This document shows positions 1-9,393 of a stretch of DNA of 64,000 bases, piece after piece; position 1 is the first letter of the stretch; the number at the start of each line of letters is the position of its first letter. The stretch lies in the NCBI GenBank assembly GCA_030765065.1, contig CM060990.1, positions 414,789,198-414,853,197 of the forward strand. The letters are read 5' to 3'. This DNA comes from Deroplatys truncata (Eukaryota; Arthropoda; Insecta; Mantodea; Mantidae). The notes below the pieces were generated by a model. The model was not told where the DNA came from, made no database searches, and worked only from the letters and a program-made list of their open reading frames with translations. A program made the translations under genes and the position numbers.

Positions 1-261
1 CATCATAAACAAATTAGGTCAAACGAAATATTCTAGTATTCACATTTTAATCATGTAGTTCTGTTAATTATAACTATTTCATTAATTACATACAAATTCA
101 AGTAGCATAAAATGGATTCATAGGGGTAGGAGTACAACTGCTGGTTAGTTAGCACAGGGAATGTTTAAGTTGAGTGAGATACGCGTCTAGGTAGGTCGAG
201 GCGAAAACTCGTGCATCCTCATTTGGCGAAATTGGTGTACATATATCAGAGCTTTTAGAGA

Positions 262-840
262 CAGCGGGTTACCTTTTAGCGTGAGCGGGTTATCTTTTTA
301 ACGTGAGTGGGTTACGTTTCTGCGTGAGCAAGTCATCCTTTAGCGTGAGTGGGTTACCTTTTAGTATGAGTGGGTTACCTTTTTGCGTGAGTGGGTTACC
401 CTTTAACGTGATTGGGTTAGCTTTTTGCATGAGTGGGTTACCTTTTTGGGTGAATGGGTTACCTTTTTCGTGAGTGGGTTACCTTTTAGCGTGAGTGGGT
501 CACTTTTTTGCGTGACTGGGTTACCTTTTTAGTGTGTGTGGGTTCCCTCTTTGCGTGAGTGGGTTATGTTTTTGCGTGAGTGGGTTACCTTTTAGCATGA
601 GTGGGATACCTTTTAGCGTGATTAGGTTACCTATTTGCGTGCGCAGGTTACCTTTTAGCGTGAGTGGGTTACCTTTTTGCATGAATGAGTTACCTTTCAG
701 CGTGAGTGGGTTACATTTTCGCGAGAGTGGGTTACCTTATTAGCGTGAGTGGGTTACCTTTTGCGTCAGTGGGATACCTTTTAGAATGAGTTGGTTACCT
801 TTAACGAGAGTGGGCTACATTTTAAGCGAGAGAGGATTAC
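262..840 (+). repeat. 21-bp minisatellite, about 27 units
   Basis: The core GTGAGTGGGTTACCTTTTWGC recurs every 21 bases with point differences and a few one-base indels. Because the unit is seven codons long, a 69-codon frame (534-743) stays open across it, but that frame is only the repeat translated. The flanks (1-261 and 841-1,074) show nothing I recognise. Unit length and the partial string GTTAC...GCGTGA resemble the 21-bp satellite at 39-47 kb; that may be chance. Confidence 0.9.
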
Positions 841-1074
841 GTGCTGGAGCTGTCTAGAATTACTGTTCTAATATTGACAGGAAACAGCGCTCCATGAAGC
901 TCGCGTCTAAAGTCGCTTTCAAGGTTTAGCACCTGAATAGGAAGCGAGCAATCTTGCTTTACCAGCTCCATCATATCAACTAAAATAAATCACACTTAAT
1001 GTATATATGCTAATGAATATAAGTAATAACAGAGTATAAAAGAACTATGCGGCAATAAAATCAATTAGTATGCC

Positions 1075-1394
1075 ATGGGAGCTAAGGAGGTTAAGGTCGC
1101 AAGAGGTCCAGGTTTACTTAACTCTCTCATTAAACGGATTCCATTTGAGGCACATTTGCCAGGTTACAGATACAGCGGACCTGTGACAAAGCTAGAAAAA
1201 GATTAGGGAGGAAACTCCGGAATCAACCCATTAGACGAAGCATGCAAACTTCACCACATTGATTACGCCCCACATAAGGATTATGGTTCGAGAAACATTG
1301 CAGACAAGCTCTTGGCTGAAATGGTGAGGAAAGGGGGCAATCATCTGATGCTACATTAGGCGAAAAGCTGCAAGCGCGGATACTATCAACAATT
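1075..1394 (+). pseudogene. Phospholipase A2-like domain of a DNA-virus-like structural protein, broken
   Basis: From the ATG at 1,075 the frame shows a glycine-rich calcium-loop-like stretch (LPGYRYSGP), then NPLDEAC followed by LHHIDYA. This is the layout of the phospholipase A2 domain found in parvovirus/densovirus VP1 and in similar proteins of insect virus-like elements, where it helps particles leave endosomes. The catalytic position that is normally His-Asp reads His-His. The frame has a TAG at 1,204-1,206 and another near 1,345, and the next segment is in a different frame, so it is dead. It lies directly upstream of a pX-like segment and a capsid-like segment, which supports one viral origin. 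Virus family is uncertain: Polinton/adintovirus-type and densovirus-related sources are both possible. Confidence 0.55.
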
Positions 1395-1905
1395 ATGAAG
1401 GGAAAGGTAGCTGTTGGTGCTGGATCCAAGAAGAAGAAACGAGGAGGATTTCTATCTCTTATACCAATTATTGCAGCCCTAGGTGCCGCCGCTGGAGGTG
1501 TAGCACAAATTGCCACAGCCGTAAATAAAAGAAAGACGGCAGATAAACAACTGAACGAAATTATGAGACATATCAGAGAAATTGAGGGGAAGGTATCTGT
1601 TGGTGCTGGATCCGAAAAGAAGAAACGGGGAGGATTTCTACCTCTCCTACCAATTATTGCAGCACTAGGTGCTATCGCTGGAGGTGCATCATAAATTGCT
1701 ACAGTCGTAAATAAGAAAAATGCTGCAGATAAACATCTTGCTGAAATGATGAGATATGACAGAGAAATTGAAGCAACAGGGAGGGGCCTTTCAGTGAAGA
1801 AGAATAAGGCGAGGAACAACGAAACGAAGAGGGGTCAGAGCAAGAAAAGGAATTCAAAAAACTCCGGCAGAGGGCTATACTTGTCTCGGAAAAGCATAGA
1901 GTAAC
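1395..1905 (+). pseudogene. Adenovirus pX-like basic/hydrophobic protein, internally duplicated, broken
   Basis: The open frame 1,395-1,694 carries a basic run (SKKKKRGGFL), a hydrophobic helix (IPIIAALGAAAGG) and a polar helix with ADKQLNEIMRHIREIE. After about 189 bases the same block repeats (EKKKRGGFLPLLPIIAALG). A stop at 1,692 interrupts the second copy, which can still be followed to a basic tail ending near 1,900. The basic motif plus glycine/alanine-rich hydrophobic segment resembles the core/membrane-active pX proteins of adenoviruses and related Polinton/adintovirus elements. The in-frame tandem duplication is visible directly; the family name is my recognition and was not searched. 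It sits between the phospholipase-like and capsid-like fragments in the same orientation. Confidence 0.5.
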
Positions 1906-2021
1906 ATCTATCTCGACTTGTATTCAGGGCGTTTAATGATTCCTCATTTCAGACCTGTATGTATTCTTTATTAGATGCATTAATAATAATACCATGAAGC
2001 CTTAAATTAAATGTCCTTTCA

Positions 2022-2273
2022 ATGTTGATTTTTTCCAATGATTGTTCTATAGGAACCCTCTGGGGCATCAGTGACAATAAAGTTATTCCAGATAATCAGC
2101 TGACTGAATCTGATTTCCTAGTGAAGTTGAGCATCATACGAATCCAGCGGAGTATTGCATTAGTCTCTTTCATCGACGGTAAAAGTGGATACTGGATCTA
2201 TGAGTTTTCCCATCTGTTGCGGGTGGATATTATGTTTCACAACCATCAAATCCAATTTACCTGCCGTTCATAA
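2022..2273 (+). other. Possible F5/8 type C (discoidin-like) fragment
   Basis: The frame 2,022-2,273 contains GISDNKVIPDNQLTES followed later by a G-Y-W-I and an LRVDI string. This recalls the N-terminal pattern of coagulation factor 5/8 C domains (G...IPD.QITAS, a GAW-type turn and a QVDLG-like strand). The match is partial and lacks a clear N-terminal cysteine context. It could be a decayed exon or part of the viral fossil around it. Weak call. Confidence 0.2.
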
Positions 2274-2414
2274 ACACACGCTTCATAGAGCAAGTCAATT
2301 TTCGAGATTAGAATCGCTTGTCTAGCAGAGGATTTATATACTTTACACAACTGAAGTTATCTATACATCAATGGAAGTATTACTAAACCTAGTGGTGCAG
2401 TTACTGCTGCAAAG

Positions 2415-3000
2415 CTTGCCAATAACCCCATTGCATGCATGTTTGAGGAGATTCGACTAGAGATGAACGGGGTAACTATTGATCGAACCAGAAACCCCAG
2501 GATCTCATCAACTTTACGCAACTATGCTGCTCTCAACCCAATGGAATCTGAACGTCTGCCGAATGCTGGATGGTGCTATCCTCGAATAGACATTGACATT
2601 GTACATGCAGCAAATGGAGCCTTCAATGCAAAAATCCCGCTTTCGATGCTTCTGGGATTTTTCTGGCAATCACAAGGAGCTCACACTCAATAGCAAGTTT
2701 GAGTTGGTGGTGAATCGACTCTATGACTCAAAAAAATGTATTATAGTACCTCAGGGTGAAAAGAATGCTGCTGCTGTTAAACGTGCACGAATCGAGTGGA
2801 GAATGCCTTTGATTCTACCTTCTCATGCTAAAATGCTTGAAACCCTCAAGACTGCCAAGCCTGATAAGACTCTGTTTCACCCATTTAGGATCATGGAACT
2901 GCATACTCAGCCTGCTGTTCTGCAAGCATTTAACTGGAATGTCGCCAGCATATCAAAAATGGAGAAGTCGAGATTTGTCATTTTAGGCGCTCAGACTTAA
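2415..3000 (+). pseudogene. Double-jelly-roll-type viral capsid protein fragment, frameshifted
   Basis: Two overlapping frames (2,439-2,693 and 2,593-3,000) together look like the C-terminal half of a virus-like structural protein that I have seen widely scattered in insect genomes. Visible pieces are FEEIRLEMNGVTIDRTRN at the start, IPLSMLLGF in the middle, and EKSRFVILGAQT at the end. The frame changes between about 2,600 and 2,690. The N-terminal part is missing. Membership of the Polinton/adintovirus-like double-jelly-roll group is my inference from the neighbouring pX-like segment. A densovirus-like or other origin remains possible. Confidence 0.45.
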
Positions 3001-4845
3001 AGATCAAGTAATGCATCTAAAGACTGTTCCGTTTTTGATCGTTACAACATAATTAATTTGAGACTTTATCTTAATAGTGAATGTTATCTCTATCACGATA
3101 TGAGCTTGGACTTTGGAAACTCGTGATTTGCATTATTGTATGACATGTACTCAAGCTCTTATCATGAAAAAGAGAATTACCCTTTATTGAAGAAAAAAGA
3201 TTTTTTAAAAATGCCCCTATATTTGTTATAGATTGCTCGCCTCAGCAGAGGAATTTGTAAATGAAGCTGTCAACATCAGAATAGAAATTCAAGCTAGTGC
3301 AAATATCCCTGCACAGATCTCATTGTATTGTTTAATACTTCATGATAAAGTATTGAAATACAAGCCTCTGACTCATGTGATGCAGCTTATACTTTAAACT
3401 AATCATTGTAATGTGAGAATTTCTTTTTCATTAGAAACCTAAGGACTTTTTAATGAATAAAACATGATGTAGAAGCATACCTTCATTCTTTTTTTATTAT
3501 TTCTTGTCATACAATTCAAGTAACTTGCTACTCCAAGTTCTCGTTCCTGAATATGTTAATTCACTTGCAATGGATAGGTTATGCAAATTTGCTTTATGGT
3601 TTAAATGAAAGTCTCTTTATTTTCATCATTTTTCCCTACAGCAAATAGTCTTAATATTGTTAATACATACAGGATTCAAGTGTTTTTAAAATTATAAGTC
3701 TCATAAACACTTAAAGAGTATTTTCACAATTACTTAAATTACTGTCCCCAATTCTCATTTTCACCGAATATAGGCAGATTCGCTCAAGCTAACTCTCAGC
3801 TATGCCTTGGATTGTATACGAAATTGTCCGTGTTTTTCACCGTATATCCTGGAATGCTATATATGGATCCTATCTTAACGTTGTGCCTTCTAGAGATGTA
3901 GACGTCTCTGCGCACGCTTATTGCATGTTTCGGTGATGTAGTGAGGCTGGTTATTCTATCCTCCAAAGGCGCCAGCATCCTTTCCTGAGCTGCAAATCCG
4001 TTTTTCTTCTTCCCCCTATTTCATCTGAAGCATTACACAATGAAAGTCTTAGAAAACATGGTTTTGGAAGTGAAGGTAACCTGAAAATTATTACATTTTT
4101 CGTTAGGATACATTGAAAATTAAACACAAAACTTTTTATAAAGATTCGCATATCAGGCGTCATTTGAATGTGATAGATACAACTGAATTCACAATATGTG
4201 ACATTGTGATTAATTTAAGAAATTATTACTTAATTCTGTTGCATGTATCTTTTATATGTAATATTTTATATATTGCATGTATTATGTGTAATATCAATGA
4301 GCTGACTGTTTTGTATATGAATTTTTATAGCAAAATAAGAAAACTTTGAATATTTAAGTTTGACATTTCTAGATACCTTCACTGCGGGTACAAAACAATA
4401 TACATGTCTTAAATTTCCCCATCTCTGCCATGCCCTTATATATCAAATATATTTTTTCCAGGCATTTCTGCAACTAGTCATCGGTTAAGTAATTATAACG
4501 TTCAGGCAAGAACACTTGGAAATCCTCCAGCGAAGATATTATCGCGATATCGTATCTTGTTTGAGCTCTCTTTAAGACCTTTATCTCGTATTTAAGAACC
4601 TATTTCAATATCTTGAACTCGCGGAGTCTGTAAGAAGCTGCGTTCTACAGCCATCTTGTTAAGTCTATCTGCTAAACATTCTGTAACAGACATTGATCAT
4701 GAATTATTTTTCAATGTATTATTTAAATGGAAGGACAAGTTATGCAATTCTTTATATTAAAACTAAATTATGTATTGCGCTACAAGACAACAGTTTTTTG
4801 AAAGTATGTTTATGAATAAGAACTGAAGCTTTCCTGCCAGCGAAC
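3001..4845. other. AT-rich stretch without recognisable genes
   Basis: Only short chance frames occur here. I see no transposon ends, RNA genes or tandem repeats. Confidence 0.6.
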
Positions 4846-4955
4846 ATGTACTAGACGATCTCGGGCTTCAAGCCAGGTGAGGTGATGTTGGTACATTGAC
4901 GTTTCGGGAGCGTGCATCTCACCCATCTTCAGGATGCTAAATGGCTAGATGTTTT
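4846..4955 (-). mobile_element. Penelope-like element end with hammerhead-like motif
   Basis: Read on the minus strand, this segment has CTGAAGA, a short GGG/CCC-capable stem, then CGAAACGTC, and then a run ending CACCTCACCTGGCTTGAAGC. Penelope-like elements are known to carry minimal hammerhead ribozymes in their terminal repeats with core CUGANGA...GAAA, which this fits. The same sequence recurs in the opposite orientation at 15,176-15,290. It directly abuts the poly(A) end of the minus-strand Jockey element. Folding and cleavage are not shown. Confidence 0.55.
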
Positions 4956-5940
4956 TTTTCCTCGGGGGGAAAATGCATTATTGCATTCGACCCCCAGCCG
5001 GTGTGCAACGGCTGTGGGAGTATGTGGGGCTCGCCGCTCAAAGCACGGAATATCCACTAAAAAAACCCTACCACGTGTTAATTGCGTATTGCTGTTTAAG
5101 AACGTTCATTCATGATTGCATTCTTTAGTCGGGTCCCGCATAGCACCCCGGTTAGTACATGAATGGCTACTTGGCTGGCATGCATTGCATGCGAGCGCGT
5201 CAAATGTTAGTTGCTGGTATTTCCCATGAAACCTGAACAACACCAGTGGTTTATATGCGTATTTCCTTATGTTGTTAATATATGGTTAATTTAATGCTTA
5301 AGATCTAATTTGTGTGTTGTTTGTAGGGAGTGCCTGCGTGTCATATGACTTAATGTTATATTACTGCTAAGTTAGATAAGTATTGTAGTATATTATTCTA
5401 TGAGTAATTGAAAAATTGTTGGGATTGCGTCCTTTGCTCTTCTTTGCAGGGGTTCCTCTTCGTCAAGTGGGCACAGGCGTCTGTCGTATAATCTGGCCTT
5501 CTAGGTCCTTCATTGTGCTCGTTGTCCTGATGGTCGCCATTGTCGTCTGTGTGAACGACTCCATAATGCATCGGCCCATCTTTCGTTGCCCACATCGTTC
5601 ACGGTGGGAGGCCCCTTCTCCCGAGCCGCCTCAGCGGTAGCTGAGGACTTGAGAGCTCTGCGACGGGCGTGGACTGAAACAAGGGTAGAAAGTAAGAAAA
5701 AGATTAGTTTTGGGATATAGAGATTAGAAGTCCTGTGTCACTGTCCTTGGCACGTTTGGAGTAGATTATTTAGAAGCTGTTGGATTTGTTCTTCCGTGTT
5801 GTCTTGGGATAGCGTTCTTTAGAATAGAGAAAGTGGTCTATTATGTTTGTAGTTTTCGGAATCGTAGTTGCCTAATGCTTGAAATAAATAAATGTGATGT
5901 AGGCGTAAGCTTTTATAAATGTCGTAAGTTAGCTTTTCAA
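4956..5940 (-). other. 3' UTR of the minus-strand Jockey element
   Basis: This is the reference copy of a 3'-end module that recurs at 8,866-9,393, 12,480-13,067 and 14,930-15,175 (all plus strand). Shared landmarks are GCTATGCGGGACCCG, GGTAGGGTTTTTAGTGGGTATTCCG, CCAGCCGGTGTGCAA and GCATTTTCCCCCC before the A-run. Part of it (5,398-5,595, minus) can be read as an open frame, but no protein is recognised. Confidence 0.75.
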
Positions 5941-5952
5941 TGAATTCTTCTA

Positions 5953-7194
5953 CTATAGTAAATCAGATGGCGCTGCGTATGGTACCTTAGCTACCATGCG
6001 CAAAATTCTATTTTGAAATGCTTCTAGTCTTTTGATGTATGTTTTGGCTGCATTCCCCCAGACAGGTGCGGCATAAGTGAATATTGGTCGTAACAGTGTT
6101 TTATATAACGTGAAACCCATGTTGAGATTGAGCTGGGTGTCCATGTTGATGAGAGGGCAGCGCTTGCCTAATTAGGCGTTTGCTTTTCCCCGTATTTGTG
6201 TGATGTGTTTCTTCCACGTTAGGCCTTGATCCATTTTGAGGACAAGCCAGGATACCGCGTCCTTCCACTTTATGTTTTCACCAAATGTGGTAAGCGGCGG
6301 CAGCTGGTGTTTCGGGAAGCTGTGGTTGTTGCGTTTTGTGAATATTATCGCTTGCGTTTTTGGAGCGTTTTAATGCGCCATTTTGCAAACCTGTCCTCCA
6401 ATTCATTGAGGATGTTTTGGAGCCTACTGTGGATAACTTCGATTTTACCTGATTGTATCATGATTGCTGTATCGTCCGCGTAAATGTATAAGTTTGTGTT
6501 AGCGGTTTTTGGAATATTGTTGATATATATATTGAATTGTGTCGGCCCGAGCAAACTCCCTTGTGGGACTCCTGCTCTGATTGGTCGCTTTGTAGAAAGA
6601 TGGTTGTTAAATTTGGATTGAAATTTTCTGTTGTTTAAATAATTTGCTACATGTTTGATTAGCGAGTCATGTTTTTTTAGTGTTTTGAGTTTCTTTAAAT
6701 TCCGGCGTGCCAAACTCTGTCGAACGCACGTTCAACGTCAAGAAAGAGTGCGCCTGTGGATTTTCTTGTATGGAGTCCGTACGTGATATTTTCTGTTGCC
6801 CTGAGTAATTGTGGGATCGTTGAATGTTTGGTGCGGAATCCAAACTTTTCTGGAATTAGTGTATTTGTTTAATTAACTGAACGTTGAGGCGTTTGAGTAT
6901 TACCTTTTCTAAACGTTTGCCTATTCTGCTGAGTAGACTAACTGGTCTGTCGCTGTGCGGGTTGGACAAATCTTTCCCTTTCTTAGGGAAGTAGGCCACA
7001 GTGGCCAGCTTCCATTTGTCTGGAATGTGCCCGCTTAATAGCACGAAGTTGAATATTTTCGAAAATAGTTTTATTGCATCCTCCGGCAAATTCCTGAGCA
7101 CTGAGGTAGGAATGCTGTCTGGTCCTGGGGCTTTTCTCTTCTTGAGATGCCTGATTAGCCATTTAATTTCGCTTGGGCATGTTTTACGTACCAT
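5953..7194 (-). pseudogene. Jockey-type reverse transcriptase, broken
   Basis: This polymerase would copy element RNA at the nicked target. The minus-strand pieces show the finger/palm motifs in order: KKRKAPGPDSIP (7,194-6,856), a YFPKKGKD..NPHSDRPVSLL stretch, AGVPQGSLLGPTQFNIYIN and the catalytic YADDT (6,713-6,345). A C-terminal block with YAAPVWGNAAKTYIKRLE follows (6,144-5,953), typical of the region after the RT in Jockey-clade ORF2. At least two frame breaks separate the pieces. No RNase H domain is seen, as expected for Jockey. Confidence 0.85.
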
Positions 7195-7468
7195 GCTGTG
7201 TGTTTCTGGTTCTTTGTAGTTTTCTGTTTCCGCCTCGGTGACTGCCGTGAAAAGTGGGCAAAAATGGAGTGGGATTTGGAGCTAATGTTTCTTGTAACGC
7301 ATCTGCTAACGTGTTTGCTTTTTATTGGTCCGTTGACGCAAGCTTTTGGTTGTGATGTAATGGTGGGATGTGAACCCGGTCTTCAGTTAGTAGCGGGCTA
7401 TTCGCCACACCGTGTCTCTCTCATAGTTGAGGTTATCGAGTGTGCTTTGCCATTGCTGGGATATGAAC

Positions 7469-8270
7469 TTAGACCAGTGCGTTGAGGTGTCTGAAGTATT
7501 CTTGATCCACCAGATGCCTCGATTTATGCCCCTTTCGCCTGGCTCGATTTATTTCTTGCGCTAACATGTGTATGTCTTGCGGAAGTTGTGTGTAATTTGT
7601 TTTCGGTTTACTTAACGGCACCGCTTCTGTGGTTGCGGTTTGGATAGCTTTTTCTAGTTGTTCAACCGCTGTGTTCAAACTTTCAACAGTGTTTGGTTCT
7701 GTTGTAGGTACGTTCCCTCACAGTCATTGCGAACATGTCCCAGTCCGCTTTGTTGTAGTTGCGGCGCTGGGCTGGAGGTTCTTGAGCTACAGAATCCTCC
7801 AGAGTTATCATGACCGCTAAGTGGCCAGAGGATAGCTCGTTTTTGACCTGGAGGTTTATTCTACGTGTTAAGTTACTACTGATTCCTGTGTCCAGGATTT
7901 CTGAGCGCTGGTTTCTGCTGTAAGGAATATATGTTTGTTCGGCTGGTGTGTGAATTATATAGTCCGAGTTGTTTTCTAGGTTAAAGAGGGCCGACCTTTC
8001 GCGGTTGGTCTCGTTGCAATCCCATATTTGGGGTTTTGCGTTTAGATCACCTGCAATTATTACCCTGTTGTTTAGCTGCATGAGTGCATCTATGTCTGCT
8101 GTGTTTAGTGTGCCTGGTGGGGCGTACGCCGCCGTCATTAATACGCGATATTGACCTATGGTGGTGTATATACTTGTGGCTTCAAGAGTTCTGAGCTGAG
8201 GTTGAGGTGCTAAATCGTGGGCAATGTGGAATTTTTTCCGCCAATACGGCTACTCTAATTACGGCGTCAA
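7469..8270 (-). pseudogene. AP-type endonuclease domain of Jockey ORF2, broken
   Basis: This domain nicks target DNA to start target-primed reverse transcription. Frame 8,138-7,683 shows TAAYAPPG, then AGDLNAKPQIWDC (the Mg-binding GDxN motif), and a C-terminal SSGHLAVM in place of the usual S-D-H-x-x-V, so the catalytic Asp of SDH reads Gly. Frame 7,678-7,469 continues as the linker to the RT. Upstream of 8,138 the same protein can be followed in broken frame to about 8,270. The N-terminal half of the endonuclease and the gag ORF are missing. Confidence 0.8.
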
Positions 8271-8275
8271 AGTGG

Positions 8276-8865
8276 CACTTACTAGAGGCAAAAAAGGAAG
8301 TCTCTCAAACAGCAAACCTCTGAAAAGCATACCGGCACAGCCTACATCTCATACACCGGCAACCTTTCCGGCAGAATCAGCAGAATGTTGACGAAACACA
8401 ACATCAGGACAATTCACAAACCGCCTCCGTAAATTAAAAGCTTATTGATAACAGTGAAAGACCAGCTTGGGCTCAATGTACCGGGAGTGTACCGCATTCC
8501 CTGTGAGTGCGGGGCTCCATATATTGGACGAACCGGCAGGACCAGGGTCAAGGAGCATGACAGAACCATGCGTTGTTGCAGCCTGAGAAGTCTGGTTTGG
8601 CAGAACACTATTTTGAAATGGACCACAGAGCTAACTTCCGCGACACACCCATCTTGGCCAAATGTGACGGTTACTGGGAGCTCAGAATCAAGGAGGCACT
8701 GGCTATTTCCTCACGAGAAGAGCACACCGAACCGCGATGATGGGCTACAGTTCAGTCCCGCATGGAAACCGGTAATCAAGATTGAAATAAGGAGACCCAA
8801 AATCACAAAACCAGACTCCAAAAGCAACATCCAGAGCAGTGGGTTCTCTACGAGGTCCGTCCATG
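8276..8865 (+). pseudogene. Penelope-like element GIY-YIG endonuclease end
   Basis: The plus strand reads ISYTGNLSGRIS-like linker sequence, then VPGVYRIPCECGAPYIGRTG, then TRVKEHDR. GVYRIPC-x-C...YIGRT is the GIY-YIG endonuclease signature with the cysteine pair typical of Penelope-like retroelements, where it follows the RT and cuts DNA for integration. An open frame runs 8,445-9,086, but the family reading changes frame near 8,625 (…EMDHRANFRDTPILA… continues in another frame). There is a stop before 8,445. The reverse transcriptase upstream is not present; minus-strand Jockey sequence replaces it. Confidence 0.75.
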
Positions 8866-9393
8866 CCAACCAAGCGCGATCACCTCGTGTTTTCTACGAT
8901 GACTGCACAGGACACAATACAAAATTGTTCAATTTATCTAAATCTAATATAACAATAATAGTACAACCTAGCAGTAAGTTAATGCTAAGTCATGTGACAC
9001 GCAGGCACTCCCTGCAAACAACACACATTTTAGATCTTAGGCATTATTTAACACATACTAGCAATATAAGAAACATACGCAAATAACCCACTGGTATTGC
9101 TCAGGTTCCATGGGCAATACCAGCAAGTAACATTTGACGCGCTCGCATGCAATGCATGCCAGCTAAGTAGCTATTCACATACTAACCGGGGTGCTATGCG
9201 GGACCCGATTAAAAGCATGCAAACAAATGCACGTTTAAACAGCAATATACAATTAACTCGTGGTAGGGTTTTTTAGTGGGTATTCCGCTCCCGTGCGGCG
9301 AGCCCCACATATCCCCCCAGCCATTGCACACCGGCTGGGGGTCGAATGCAATAATGCATTTTTCCCCCCAAGGAAAAAAAAAAAAAAAAAAAA
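8866..9393 (+). mobile_element. 5'-truncated Jockey 3' end inserted in Penelope sequence
   Basis: This is a copy of the Jockey 3'-UTR module ending in a run of about 22 A at 9,370-9,392. The host string CTACGAGGTCCGT just before it (about 8,853) is nearly repeated after the A-run as CTACGAGGTACGT (9,397-9,409). That is the target-site duplication and poly(A) signature of target-primed retrotransposition of a truncated copy. Confidence 0.75.

Larger units (their letters stand above)
4956..8275 (-). mobile_element. Jockey-type non-LTR retrotransposon, 5'-truncated and decayed
   Basis: On the minus strand the order is endonuclease (8,270 to 7,469), reverse transcriptase (7,194 to about 6,345), C-terminal region (6,144-5,953), a long 3' UTR, and an A-run at about 4,956-4,965. 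The gag ORF is absent, and the endonuclease begins mid-domain where plus-strand Penelope sequence starts at about 8,276. Frames are interrupted repeatedly, so it cannot be active. Related 3' ends and coding parts lie in plus orientation at 8.87-15.17 kb. Confidence 0.8.
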
